A DNA stretch of 64,000 nt from Chromobacterium alticapitis (GTDB lineage Bacteria; Pseudomonadota; Gammaproteobacteria; Burkholderiales; Chromobacteriaceae), in NCBI RefSeq assembly GCF_002924365.1, contig NZ_PQWB01000042.1, forward strand, positions 1 to 64,000. The letters run 5' to 3'. The translations under genes were made by a program, and so were the position numbers. Below the pieces are notes generated by a model. It was given only the letters and a program-made list of their open reading frames with translations. It had not been told where the DNA came from and did not search any database. Below, in pieces: positions 52,479 to 61,018 of this stretch (the first letter of the stretch is position 1; each line of letters begins with the position of its first letter).

Positions 52479-52613
52479 ATTTTCCCTTCCAATTGATTTG
52501 AGTTTTGGTTGCTGCTTTGGAATGTCAAATGATTTGCCGGCTCATTGTAAATGAAAAGCTACTACGGGGTATCTTGGCACGTGTCATTTTTGTCGTGAGC
52601 CCGTGAGGAATGA

Positions 52614-52646
52614 AAAAAAGCGAGACACCGGAGGCTCGCTTTTTTC
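52614..52646. terminator. Bidirectional terminator
   Basis: AAAAAAGCGAG and CTCGCTTTTTT pair around a ten-base loop. It ends the P-loop gene on the minus strand and would also stop plus-strand transcripts. The ~135 bases to its left up to the exported protein gene are AT-rich promoter DNA. Confidence 0.9.
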
Positions 52647-52680
52647 ATGGCGCTGTTTGGGGCTGCGGCGGAGGAGGGCA

Positions 52681-53169
52681 TCAGAAGTGATAGGCATCGA
52701 CTTCGATGACTCGACTGAAGCCTTCATCGAGTTGCGGCGGCTGCCATAGCGATTGGGTGTGATGAATGATGGTTTCCGGCACTTGTTGCGATGGCGGCCG
52801 CTGCGCATTGCGCGCCAGGGCCAGCGGCAAGGGCGCGTTGAGCCAGACGGCGATGGCTGGGCTGCCCGCGCTGCGCGCATAGTCCAGCGCTTTGCCGCGA
52901 TGCTGGGGCGAGGGCAGGGCTGCGTCGAAGAAGATCATCCGCTCGCCCTGCGCGGGGTCTCGCCGGCGCACCCAGCTGCTCTTGCCCGATCCTTGCAGGC
53001 CGCAGACGACGCAGAGCGTGAGCCGGCCCTCTCCGTGGAGCAGCTGCCGTTCCAGCTCGGCATAGGCAAGCGCCCAGGCTTGTTTGCCTTGCTCTGGCGT
53101 TGGCAGTTGCTGATCGGTCCGATGCAGAAAATGATCCGGATTGATATGGTTGGCGGCGTGGGGCGACAT
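52681..53169 (-). CDS. P-loop kinase-like protein (AAA_33 type)
   Basis: The protein has 162 residues if it starts at ATG 53169; the frame is open further upstream to 53250 and no good ribosome site settles it. Walker A is CVVCGLQGSGKSSWVRR. AIAVWLNAPLPLALARNAQRP looks like the lid segment of small-molecule or polynucleotide kinases. The substrate is unknown. The neighbours give no hint. Confidence 0.7.
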   Translation of the reverse strand: MSPHAANHINPDHFLHRTDQQLPTPEQGKQAWALAYAELERQLLHGEGRLTLCVVCGLQGSGKSSWVRRRDPAQGERMIFFDAALPSPQHRGKALDYARSAGSPAIAVWLNAPLPLALARNAQRPPSQQVPETIIHHTQSLWQPPQLDEGFSRVIEVDAYHF

Positions 53170-53325
53170 ATTCGTGGTTTCGATCAGGCTCGCGCGAGCC
53201 GCCTTGGCTTGCGTGATGGCCCGACGCAGGCGGATGGCAGCAGCAGCCAAAAGCCGGAGACCGTCATCAGCGCGACGCCATGCAGCTTGCTCCTGGTATC
53301 AAGCAGGGGCGGTCCAGGCTGAATG

Positions 53326-53357
53326 AAAAACGCCGTCCACCTTGCGGATGGACGGCG
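53326..53357 (-). terminator. Terminator of the DegP-type protease gene
   Basis: On the minus strand CGCCGTCCA and TGGACGGCG form a 9-bp stem followed by TTTTTC, 22 bases past the protease stop. Confidence 0.9.
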
Positions 53358-53378
53358 CCGCGAGCGGAGCGCGCCGGC

Positions 53379-54857
53379 TTAGTCGGTGCGCAGCGCGATG
53401 AACAGCACGGAGTCGCCGCGCTTGACCAGCAGGGCGGCATGGCCGCCAGAGCTGGCCAGCGCTTTTTCGAAGGCGGTGATGCTGGTGATGTCGTTCTGGT
53501 TCAGGCCCATGATGATGTCGCCGGGCTGCAGGCCGGAGCGGGCCGCTGGGCCTTGCGACTTCTGGATCAAGAGGCCGCCGCGGATGCCGAGATCGGCGCG
53601 CTGCTCGCTGGTCAGCTCGGACAGCGTCAGGCCCAGCTTGCCGAATTGGTAGCCCTGCGGCGTTTCGCCGCTGGCAGGCTTGGCGTTGTTTTCGTTGTCC
53701 GGCGCCTGCTCCACCAGCGTCGCTTCCATGGTTTTTTCGAAGCCCTTGCGCCACACCACCAGCTTGATCTTGGTGCCGGGGCCGAGCGAACCCACCAGCA
53801 TGGGCAGGTCCTTGGAGCTGTCTATGGCCTGGCTGTTCATCTTCAGGATGATGTCGCCGGGCTGCAGGCCAGCCCTGGCGGCCGGTCCCTTCGGGTCCAC
53901 CCGGACCACCAGCGCGCCGGCCGGGCGCGGCAGGCCGAAGGACTGGGCCAGCTCCTGCGTCACTTCCTGGATATTGATGCCGAGCTGGCCGCGGCTGACC
54001 TTGCCCTTGGTCTTCAGCTGGTCGGCCACTTGCATCGCCAGGTCGATCGGGATGGCGAAGGAAATGCCCATGAAACCGCCGGAGCGGCTGTAGATTTGCG
54101 AGTTGATGCCGACCACTTCGCCGCGCAGATTGAACAGCGGGCCGCCGGAGTTGCCGGGGTTGATCGCCACGTCGGTCTGGATGAAGGGCACTAGGGTCTC
54201 GTCCGGCAGGCTGCGGCCCTTGGCCGAAACAATGCCGGCCGTGACGGTGTTGTCGAAGCCGAAAGGCGCGCCGATGGCGGCCACCCATTCGCCCACCTTC
54301 AAGTCCGCCGGACTGCCTATCTTGACCTCCGGCAGATCGGCCGCCGCCACTTTCAAGAGCGCGACGTCGCTGCGTTTGTCCAGCCCCACCAGCTTGGCGC
54401 GCAGCTCGCGCTTGTCGGTCAGCGTGACGCGGATCTGGCGGCCGTCGGCCACCACGTGGGCGTTGGTCAGGATGTAGCCGTCGCTGCTGATGATGAAGCC
54501 GGAGCCGTAGGAGACGCTATCTTCCTGCTGTTGGTCCTGCGGCGGTTGATTAGGCATGAAGCGGCGGAAAAAGTCGTACAGCGGGTCGTCTTCCGGCACT
54601 GGCAGCTGGGAGGCGCTGCTGGGCTGCGGCGAGGCGTTCTCGCGCGAGGCCTGGATATTGACCACGGACGGGCCGTCGCGGGTGACCAGTTGGGTAAAAT
54701 CGGGCAACAGCATGGCTACGCGGCCATCCTGCTGAGCGGGAATGGCTACGGGGGCAGGCTGGCTGCTGCCTTTGACGAACTGCTCTATCCGGTCGCAGCC
54801 GGACAGTAGCGAGGCCGCGAGCAGGGCGCCGGCCATGATGCGGAGACGGGTGGTCAC
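53379..54857 (-). CDS. DegP/MucD-type periplasmic serine protease with a lipoprotein signal
   Basis: The 492-residue protein starts with a lipobox (LLAASLLSGC, Cys21), so it should be membrane-tethered, unlike soluble DegP. The trypsin-like domain has His134 (TNAHVV), Asp164 (RSDVALLKV) and Ser237 (NPGNSGGP). Two PDZ domains follow (each with GPAARxGLQPGDII). It degrades or refolds damaged envelope proteins. The gene stands alone, with no mucA/rpoE genes adjacent. Confidence 0.93.
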   Translation of the reverse strand: MTTRLRIMAGALLAASLLSGCDRIEQFVKGSSQPAPVAIPAQQDGRVAMLLPDFTQLVTRDGPSVVNIQASRENASPQPSSASQLPVPEDDPLYDFFRRFMPNQPPQDQQQEDSVSYGSGFIISSDGYILTNAHVVADGRQIRVTLTDKRELRAKLVGLDKRSDVALLKVAAADLPEVKIGSPADLKVGEWVAAIGAPFGFDNTVTAGIVSAKGRSLPDETLVPFIQTDVAINPGNSGGPLFNLRGEVVGINSQIYSRSGGFMGISFAIPIDLAMQVADQLKTKGKVSRGQLGINIQEVTQELAQSFGLPRPAGALVVRVDPKGPAARAGLQPGDIILKMNSQAIDSSKDLPMLVGSLGPGTKIKLVVWRKGFEKTMEATLVEQAPDNENNAKPASGETPQGYQFGKLGLTLSELTSEQRADLGIRGGLLIQKSQGPAARSGLQPGDIIMGLNQNDITSITAFEKALASSGGHAALLVKRGDSVLFIALRTD

Positions 54858-54959
54858 GGGCGATCCTTTTGGGCTGATGCGGGAAGATAAATGAGGGCGG
54901 TTGTGCTTTTTTGCAATTGGCTTATTTTCATCTGCGCCCAGTTTCTCTCTCCATTTTTA

Positions 54960-55592
54960 TCATAACGGTTTTGCCGGATATTCGCAGAGGTCCGCGATGA
55001 CGCAGTGCTGACACTCCGGCTTGCGCGCCTTGCAGATGTAGCGTCCATGCAGGATCAGCCAGTGGTGGGCGTCCAGCTTGAACTCGGCCGGCACGAACTT
55101 GAGCAGCTTGTCCTCCACTTCGCGCACATCCTTGCCCGGCGCGATGCGGGTGCGGTTGGACACGCGGAAGATGTGGGTGTCCACCGCGATGGTGGGCTGG
55201 CCGAAGGCCGTGTTCAGCACTACGTTGGCGGTCTTGCGGCCGACGCCGGGCAGCGCCTCCAGCGCTTCGCGCGTTTGCGGCACCTCGCCGCCATGCTGTT
55301 CCAGCAGGATGCGGCAGGTGGCTATCACGTTCTTGGCCTTGGTCTTGTACAGGCCTATGGTCTTGATGAAATCGGCCAGGCCCTCTTCGCCCAGGGACAA
55401 AATGGCCGCCGGCGTGTTGGCGACCGGATACAGCCGGCGCGTGGCCTTGTTGACGCCGACATCGGTGGCCTGGGCCGACAGCAGCACGGAGATCAACAGT
55501 TCGAACGGCGTGGCGTATTCCAGCTCGGTGGTTGGGTGCGGATTGGCTTCGCGCAGGCGGCGGAATATCTCCAGGCGTTTGGCTGCGTTCAC
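54960..55592 (-). CDS. nth: Endonuclease III
   Basis: This 210-residue DNA glycosylase/AP lyase acts on oxidised pyrimidines. The helix-hairpin-helix ([17 protein letters not shown]) with catalytic Lys near 120 and Asp in [12 protein letters not shown] is intact. The 4Fe-4S cluster ligands C-x6-C-x2-C-x5-C are at the end ([17 protein letters not shown]). It overlaps rnfB by four bases. Confidence 0.96.
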   Translation of the reverse strand: MNAAKRLEIFRRLREANPHPTTELEYATPFELLISVLLSAQATDVGVNKATRRLYPVANTPAAILSLGEEGLADFIKTIGLYKTKAKNVIATCRILLEQHGGEVPQTREALEALPGVGRKTANVVLNTAFGQPTIAVDTHIFRVSNRTRIAPGKDVREVEDKLLKFVPAEFKLDAHHWLILHGRYICKARKPECQHCVIADLCEYPAKPL

Positions 55593-56359
55593 TCTTGGTC
55601 CTTGTCGGCTTCTTGCTGGGCGGCTTTCATCGCGGCGGCGCGCTCCATGGCGGCGCGGATCACCGCCATCTTGTCCGAGGCGGTGGTGGCGGCCACCGGG
55701 GCCTGCTGCTTGGCGCGTTCCATCGCCTTGCGTATCAGCTCGTTCTTGTCCAGCGCCGCGGCGGCCGGCGTCGGCGTTTCGACTTGGGCTGGCGCGGATG
55801 CCGCCGGGGCCGGCACGGCGGCGCGTTCGGCCAGCCGCCTGGCTTTGTCCGCGGCGTCGCGCGCCTTGCGCGCCTGGCGGGCGTCGTAACGCTTGCGGGC
55901 CTGGGCGGCGCGCGCCATCACCCGTTCGCGTTTGGCGTCATCCGGGTCCGCCACCGGCACCAGATCGATGCAGTCCACCGGACAGGGCGCCAGGCAGAGC
56001 TCGCAGCCGGTGCACTCGTCGGCGATGACTGTATGCATCAGCTTGGCCGCGCCCACGATGGCGTCGGCCGGGCAGGCCTGGATGCACAGCGTACAGCCGA
56101 TGCAGCTGTCTTCTCGTATCACGGCCAGCGCGCGCGGCTTGGGTTGCGGGCCGGCCGGGTCGAAGGCGACGACGGGCAGGTTCAGCAGTTCCGCCAGCGC
56201 GCGGACGCCGTCCTCGCCGCCCGGCGGGCAGCGGTTGATCGGGTCGCTGCCTGCCTCCAGCGCTTCGGCATACGGGCGGCAGCCGGCGTGGCCGCACTGT
56301 CCGCACTGGGTTTGCGGCAGGAGGGCGTCGATCCGTTCGACGAGGGGGATGACGGTCAT
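55589..56359 (-). CDS. rnfB: RnfB/RsxB-like iron-sulfur protein
   Basis: The 256-residue protein has a C-x2-C-x4-C...C cluster motif at 19-44 ([16 protein letters not shown]) and two ferredoxin clusters ([24 protein letters not shown]). The N-terminal membrane helix of classical RnfB is absent, and a long Ala/Lys-rich tail is present. Other rnf genes are not in the window. The operon with nth matches the common proteobacterial link between Rsx proteins and endonuclease III. Confidence 0.88.
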   Translation of the reverse strand: MTVIPLVERIDALLPQTQCGQCGHAGCRPYAEALEAGSDPINRCPPGGEDGVRALAELLNLPVVAFDPAGPQPKPRALAVIREDSCIGCTLCIQACPADAIVGAAKLMHTVIADECTGCELCLAPCPVDCIDLVPVADPDDAKRERVMARAAQARKRYDARQARKARDAADKARRLAERAAVPAPAASAPAQVETPTPAAAALDKNELIRKAMERAKQQAPVAATTASDKMAVIRAAMERAAAMKAAQQEADKDQE

Positions 56360-56385
56360 GCTGTCGGATTCCGCTTCAAAAACCG

Positions 56386-57312
56386 CTAATTATCGTCGTT
56401 AGCCGCATTCGCTTCAACACCCGGACGGTCAAGCGCCTGGACGACGCGCGCTTCCAGGCTGTCCAGCAGGATGCGGCGCAATTGCTCGGCCTGCGGCGGC
56501 AGCGGCGTCTGGGCGCACCGTAGCGCCAGCTCCAGCCGCGGCAAGGGAGGCAGGCCGGCAAAGGCGGGGGGCAGCGGCTGAAGATCGGCGGGAAGGCCCA
56601 GGGCCGAGCGCGCGCTGATCCCCAGTCCGGCGCGCACGGCAGACCACAGTCCGGCCAGGCTGCTGCCGCTGACGGCGATGCGCCAGGGCCGGCCGGCCTG
56701 GTCCAGCGCGTCGCAGGCCAGGCGCCGCACCAGGCAGGGCGCATCGAACAGAACCAAGGGCAAGGACCGCCCATCCGCCTGCGGCGGCGGGCCTGCGGGA
56801 GCTATCCAATGCAGCGGGATCTGCCCCAACTGGTCTTGATGGGGCCAGGGCGAGCCGTCGCTCCACAGCAGGGCCAGGTCCAGCTGGCCGGCTTGCAGCG
56901 CGCGCTGCAACTCCAGGCTGCGTCCCACCCGCACCTCGACATGCACCTCCGGGCAGGCGCGGGCGAAGCGGCCCAGCACATGCGGCAGCATGCCCTCGCC
57001 GAAATCTTCGGCCAGGCCCAGCCTTGCGCCGCCGGACAAGGCCGCGCCGCGCACGGCCTGCAACGCCTCGTCGTTCAGCTCCAGCAGCCGGCGGGCATAG
57101 GACAGCAGGGTTTCGCCGGCCGGCGTGGGCGTCAGGCCGCGGCCGTTCTTTTGCAGAATCGGCGCGCCGGCTTGTTCCTCCAGCTTTTTCAGCTGGGCGC
57201 TGACGGCAGAAGTGGAGCGGTGCAGCCGTTCGGCGGCGCGGGCGAAGCTGCCCAGCTCCACGCCGCAGGCGAAACTATGCAGCGCGTCCAGATCGAACAA
57301 AGGCTTGCGCAT
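56386..57312 (-). CDS. LysR-family regulator of the CMD/tautomerase cluster
   Basis: This 308-residue LTTR has an N-terminal winged helix ([20 protein letters not shown], then [19 protein letters not shown]) and a co-inducer domain ([19 protein letters not shown]). It is divergent from the gene trio at 57420-58700 and probably controls it. The 107-base intergenic region carries a 21-bp palindrome. Confidence 0.88.
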   Translation of the reverse strand: MRKPLFDLDALHSFACGVELGSFARAAERLHRSTSAVSAQLKKLEEQAGAPILQKNGRGLTPTPAGETLLSYARRLLELNDEALQAVRGAALSGGARLGLAEDFGEGMLPHVLGRFARACPEVHVEVRVGRSLELQRALQAGQLDLALLWSDGSPWPHQDQLGQIPLHWIAPAGPPPQADGRSLPLVLFDAPCLVRRLACDALDQAGRPWRIAVSGSSLAGLWSAVRAGLGISARSALGLPADLQPLPPAFAGLPPLPRLELALRCAQTPLPPQAEQLRRILLDSLEARVVQALDRPGVEANAANDDN

Positions 57313-57340
57313 TAACTATCCTGAATTTTGGGATGGACTA

Positions 57341-57361
57341 TGAAAATATATGCGATTTTCA
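57341..57361. promoter_or_regulatory. LysR-type operator candidate
   Basis: TGAAAAT-ATATGCG-ATTTTCA has perfect 7-bp arms and spans 21 bp. It lies 28 bases upstream of the LysR start and about 60 bases before the CMD gene, with the T-N11-A layout expected of a LysR recognition site. Confidence 0.55.
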
Positions 57362-57419
57362 GCATGGATGGCTAGGGCTATAGTCAGCGCGTCTCTTCTC
57401 CGCAGCCAAAGGAATCCCC

Positions 57420-57734
57420 ATGTTTTCCGCCCCCGAAGCCCTGCCGCGCCTCGCGCCCAAGCTGGACCAATTGACGCGCGAAGTCTTGTTCGACGATGTC
57501 TGGAAGCGAGGCGCGCTGTCGCCGCGCGAGCGCAGCCTGATCACGTTGGCCGCCGTGCTGGGCCAGGCCCGTCCGCATGCCCTGGATTTCCACTTGCGGC
57601 GTGGGCTGGACAATGGTTTGCGCGCCGAGGAACTGGGCGAGCTGCTGACCCATCTGGCTTTCTATGTGGGCTGGCCCTCCGCTACCGCCGCGCTGGAGCA
57701 GCTGGATGCCGTTCTGACCGACCTATCCCGTTAA
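57420..57734 (+). CDS. Carboxymuconolactone decarboxylase (CMD) family protein
   Basis: The 104-residue protein has the CMD fold pattern: WKRGALSPRERSLITLAAVLG and then ELGELLTHLAFYVGWPSATAAL. It lacks the CxxC of the AhpD redox subgroup, so it belongs to the gamma-CMD-like branch. It starts a set of three closely packed genes. Confidence 0.88.
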   Translation: MFSAPEALPRLAPKLDQLTREVLFDDVWKRGALSPRERSLITLAAVLGQARPHALDFHLRRGLDNGLRAEELGELLTHLAFYVGWPSATAALEQLDAVLTDLSR

Positions 57735-57744
57735 GGAGAACGTC

Positions 57745-58152
57745 ATGCCCTATGTCCGCATTTCCCTGCTCAAAGGCAAACCGCCGCAATATCTGCGCGC
57801 CTTGGCCGACGGCATCCACCAGGCCATGGCGGAATGCTTCGACGTGCCGCCGGCCGACCGTTTCCAGCTGGTCCATCAGCACGAGCCGGGCGAGATGATT
57901 TTCGACCGCGACTACGCCGGCGGCCCGCGCTCGGATGATTTCGTGCTGGTGGCCATCCAGACCGGCAAGCCGCGACCGGCCGAGGCTAAGGCCGCGCTGT
58001 ACGCGCGCATGGCGCAGGTGCTGCGCGCTGCGCCGGGTTTGTCCCCGGCCGACCTCATAGTGGTGATCGCCGACGGCGATATGGACAACTGGTCGTTCAG
58101 CCATGGCCGCATGGCCTCCACGCTGAGCGCGCGGGAGCTGCAACGATGCTGA
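57745..58152 (+). CDS. Tautomerase-family protein
   Basis: The 135-residue protein starts MPYVRISLLKG; Pro1 after Met removal is the catalytic base in this superfamily. The pattern of a doubled 4-oxalocrotonate-tautomerase unit (VPPADRFQLVHQHEPGEM, then GDMDNWSFSHG near the end) fits Tautomerase_2. It overlaps the next gene by seven bases. Confidence 0.88.
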   Translation: MPYVRISLLKGKPPQYLRALADGIHQAMAECFDVPPADRFQLVHQHEPGEMIFDRDYAGGPRSDDFVLVAIQTGKPRPAEAKAALYARMAQVLRAAPGLSPADLIVVIADGDMDNWSFSHGRMASTLSARELQRC

Positions 58153-58700
58153 CCATGCAATATCGCATTGCGCTGCCGGCGGATTATCCGATGGATATCA
58201 TCGAGCGCCGCATCGCAGAGAAGGGCCATTTGACCGACGGCCTGCCGGGGCTGGCATTCAAAGCTTATCTATATAGCCTGAAACCGGAGGGAGGGGCCAA
58301 CGCCTACGCGCCGTTCTATCTGTGGCGGACGGCGGAAGGCATGCGCGACTTTCTGTCTGGACCGGGCTTCGCCGCGCTGAGCGAGTCGTTCGGCCGGCCG
58401 GCGGTTCACAGCGCCGTGGCCTGGTTCGGCGAGTGGAAGGATGACGCGACGCAGGCGCGCCATGCTGTGATCGAGCGCTTATCCATGTTGGCCGTCGAAT
58501 CTTTGGCGGTCCGGCGCGCAGCCGAGGCGGATTGGGGACGGACGCGGTTGCAGGACGCGAATATGCTGGCGCTGGCAAGCGCTTTCGATCCCGGCACCTG
58601 GTCACTCACGCGCATCGCTCTGTTGCGAGAGGCACCGGACTATCGCGCCCCTGGTTGCGAGCATTACCGTGTGGGTCGGGTATCGCTGGGCGCGGAGTGA
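58146..58700 (+). CDS. DUF4865 family protein
   Basis: The 184-residue protein matches DUF4865: MQYRIALPADYPMDIIERRI, then GLPGLAFKAYL and YAPFYLWRTAEGMRDFL. The family is regularly found with small tautomerases and CMD proteins and may act with them on a small cyclic or enol substrate. No catalytic residues are defined. Confidence 0.85.
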   Translation: MLTMQYRIALPADYPMDIIERRIAEKGHLTDGLPGLAFKAYLYSLKPEGGANAYAPFYLWRTAEGMRDFLSGPGFAALSESFGRPAVHSAVAWFGEWKDDATQARHAVIERLSMLAVESLAVRRAAEADWGRTRLQDANMLALASAFDPGTWSLTRIALLREAPDYRAPGCEHYRVGRVSLGAE

Positions 58701-58705
58701 TGTGT

Positions 58706-58789
58706 GTAGGGCAGATGCCCCGTTTGCGGGGCGATCTGCCACTTATTGACTTCATCCATGGCGGAACGCCCTCCGGGCTTCCGCCCTAC
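58706..58789. repeat. Dispersed REP-like repeat, copy 3
   Basis: It contains GCAGATGCCCCG.../CGGGGCGATCTGC and GCGGAACGCCC.../GGGCTTCCGC hairpins, the same two modules as the island-flanking repeats but in the other order. Its right end supplies the stop codon (TAG on the minus strand, 58786-58788) of the methyltransferase gene. Confidence 0.75.
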
Positions 58790-59496
58790 CGTTTGCGCGC
58801 CAGCATGGTTGTCAGGAAGTCCCGTCCGAACAGCGGGCCATCCGCCGGCATATCGCGCATGGGGGTGATGGCCTCTATATCCAGCCAGGGCGACCACAGC
58901 TCGCGCAAGCGCGACTCGTCGTATCCCTGGCCGCCGCCTAGGCTGTTTTTCTCGTATACCTCGGCGTCGCTGAAGCCGCTGCCGCCCGTCGGTGCGAAGC
59001 ACACCAGGCCGAAATAGCCGCCCGGCTTTAACATGCGGGCGACGCGCGCCATGTACTGATGGCGGCGATGAGGCGCGAGGTGGTGGAAGCAGCCGCCGTC
59101 GTAGACCAAATCGGCCGCGTTGTCTTCAAATGGAAATTCGAATACCGAGGCCTGGATGACTTCGACGCGCTGTCCGCTAGCGGCGGCGCGTTCGCGGGCC
59201 CAGGCGATGGCGGATTCCGAGAAGTCCACGGCCCGAACGCGAAATCCCTTGCCGGCCAAGTGCAAGGCGTTGCGGCCGTGGCCGCAGCCTAGGTCTATGG
59301 CCAGTCCAGGCGAAATGCGGCCCGCGTCTAGCCAGGCGGCGAGGTTTTCGTCAGGGGCGTCGACGAAGAAAGGGCAGGGGCGTTGCCGGTTTGCGTAGAA
59401 CGACGGCCATTTCTCGTTAGCGCTGGCGAGGAGGGCATCAAGGTGAGCCAGCTCTGTTTCGTCCAGGGAGGAGAAGTCGTGTGGGGAAAGCGTCAT
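58786..59496 (-). CDS. Class I SAM-dependent methyltransferase
   Basis: The 236-residue protein has motif I GLAIDLGCGHGRNALHLAGKG near 68-88, an acidic residue after it (VRAVDFSE), and motif IV DLVYDGGCFHHL. This is the methyltransferase type 11/25 layout; the opening FYANRQRPCPFFVDAPDENL resembles the tellurite/thiopurine-like group. The 3' end reaches into a REP-like repeat, so the last residues may not be original. Confidence 0.85.
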   Translation of the reverse strand: MTLSPHDFSSLDETELAHLDALLASANEKWPSFYANRQRPCPFFVDAPDENLAAWLDAGRISPGLAIDLGCGHGRNALHLAGKGFRVRAVDFSESAIAWARERAAASGQRVEVIQASVFEFPFEDNAADLVYDGGCFHHLAPHRRHQYMARVARMLKPGGYFGLVCFAPTGGSGFSDAEVYEKNSLGGGQGYDESRLRELWSPWLDIEAITPMRDMPADGPLFGRDFLTTMLARKR

Positions 59497-59595
59497 ACTC
59501 TGTAGGGTTTCATTAGGCGATTCCCGGTTCCCATCACGCTCGGGCTGCTTGCGACTATGAGGTTCCGTGAAGGGATCAAGTATCCAGAAGGTGAG

Positions 59596-59632
59596 CTTAT
59601 CGGCGGAACGCCCTCCGGGCTTCCGCCCTACA
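59596..59632. repeat. Dispersed REP-like repeat, copy 4 (one hairpin)
   Basis: CGGCGGAACGCCCTCCGGGC and TTCCGCCCTAC repeat the second hairpin of copy 3. It lies five bases past the stop of the outer-membrane protein gene and may stabilise its transcript end. Confidence 0.7.
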
Positions 59633-59637
59633 AGAAA

Positions 59638-60621
59638 TCAGAGCGGCACAAACAGCGACAGCCAGGCGTTCCAGCCGGCGGTGCGGTTTTTGGCGTCGAA
59701 TTCGTCATAGGCCTTCAGATTGGCGTACCACTTGTGTTGGCCCACCTTGAAGAAGTAGCCCGCTTGCGGTCCCAGGCCGGCGACTTGCGATTTCAGGTTC
59801 TTCTTGCCCAGGCCCGGCGCATCGTCGTTTTCCAGTTGGTGGTAGGCGTAGCCGACCAGGCCGATATGGAAATCCTCATTCAGGAATTGCGACAGCGAGA
59901 TGTCCAGATGAGCGTCGGTGCCGTTGCGGTAGTCGGTGTCCGGGTTCTTCTGGTTGAAGGTGAGGCCCAGCACGGCGGAGAACTCGGTGCCGTTCTTTTC
60001 ATCGAGATAGCTGTAGCCGCCGCCGGCGTCGTATGACCAGTGGTTCAGGCCCAGGTTGGCGGCGCGGTTCACGTCGTAGTCGCCTGTCGGCGCGCCGACT
60101 GTCGCATACGCCAGATAGTTATGCTTGCCGAAATTCCATTTCAGCGTGGCCATGGGGTAGAGGTCGCCGATGCCGCTGCGGGTATCGTCGCTGCTGTCGC
60201 TGCGCGTCTTGCCCTTGGGCGTGGTGGTGGCCGCGTTGGCGTATACCTCGGTGCGGCCGTACAGGCCGGTCAGCGAAATGGCAGCCTGCGCGCCGGCCAC
60301 CGGCGTGGCGAAGGTATAGGTCGGCGCGATGAACAGCAAGTCGTTGGGCGTGCTCAACTGGGCATTGGTGACGCGGCCCTTTTTGTTCTGGTTGCGGGTG
60401 GCCGAGTCAGCATAAGCGTGGTAGCCGCTGAATGTCCAGGACCAGCCCGGATCGTTTTGCACCGCGGCGAACGTGCCGATCTGCCCTGGCAGCCAGAAAC
60501 CCATGCCGCCTTCATCGGCCTGGGCTTGGGCGGCGCAGAGCGCGGCGGCGGCCAACAGGCCGGCGCGCAGCAGTTGGGAGGGGCGGAAGGCGGAGCGGCG
60601 AGGGGGATTCTTCATCGGCAT
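59638..60621 (-). CDS. Outer-membrane protein of the SphA / phenol-degradation meta family
   Basis: The protein has 327 residues from ATG 60621 (ATG 60615 is equally possible). A long signal peptide (LLRAGLLAAAALCAAQAQA-DEG) is followed by GMGFWLPGQIGTFAAVQNDPGW, the hallmark opening of the transporter/phenol MetA-pathway family. Beta-barrel strands follow and it ends WLSLFVPL. It may pass hydrophobic compounds across the outer membrane. No catabolic genes are adjacent. Confidence 0.82.
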   Translation of the reverse strand: MPMKNPPRRSAFRPSQLLRAGLLAAAALCAAQAQADEGGMGFWLPGQIGTFAAVQNDPGWSWTFSGYHAYADSATRNQNKKGRVTNAQLSTPNDLLFIAPTYTFATPVAGAQAAISLTGLYGRTEVYANAATTTPKGKTRSDSSDDTRSGIGDLYPMATLKWNFGKHNYLAYATVGAPTGDYDVNRAANLGLNHWSYDAGGGYSYLDEKNGTEFSAVLGLTFNQKNPDTDYRNGTDAHLDISLSQFLNEDFHIGLVGYAYHQLENDDAPGLGKKNLKSQVAGLGPQAGYFFKVGQHKWYANLKAYDEFDAKNRTAGWNAWLSLFVPL

Positions 60622-60785
60622 GGCTCTTGCTGGGTGGCGGCGTCTAAACGCTATTGGCATAGTCTTTTGTTGGAGTGTCGCATATTCCGATGACGGTTAA
60701 CAGGCGAGCAGAACGCGTCTGAGCGTGAAAATGAACAGGCGGCCAAGGCATAGCCAGCCGAGCGCTGGCCGCGCCGCGCGACACG

Positions 60786-60973
60786 GCCTTTGGCGAGTTG
60801 AAGCTGGCCAGGCTGGGGCCACGGCGCGGCCGGTCAATGCCGGTTCGCTGAAGGTGTTGCAGCGCAATGGCTTCACTGTGTTCGGCAAGGCGGAGCGGAG
60901 CATGCTGCTGCACGGGGAGCGGCATGATTTGTGGCATATGGAGTGCCGTTCGCCGTTTTTCCCGCTGAAATAA
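60786..60973 (+). pseudogene. Frameshifted 3' fragment of a GNAT acetyltransferase
   Basis: One frame reads AFGELKLARLG, and after a one-base shift another reads ATARPVNAGSLKVLQRNGF...GERHDLWHMECR. Together they match the end of RimJ-like N-acetyltransferases (RLxAxVxPxNxxSxxVLxKxGF). One missing G near 60814-60818 explains the shift, and no N-terminal part is found upstream. Confidence 0.65.
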
Positions 60974-60998
60974 AAAAAGCCGTCGCGCGGGCGACGGC
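60972..60998 (-). terminator. Terminator of acs
   Basis: On the minus strand GCCGTCGC and GCGACGGC form an 8-bp stem followed by TTTTTTT. Confidence 0.92.
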
Positions 60999-61018
60999 CG
61001 TCAAGGTCTACAAGGGGA

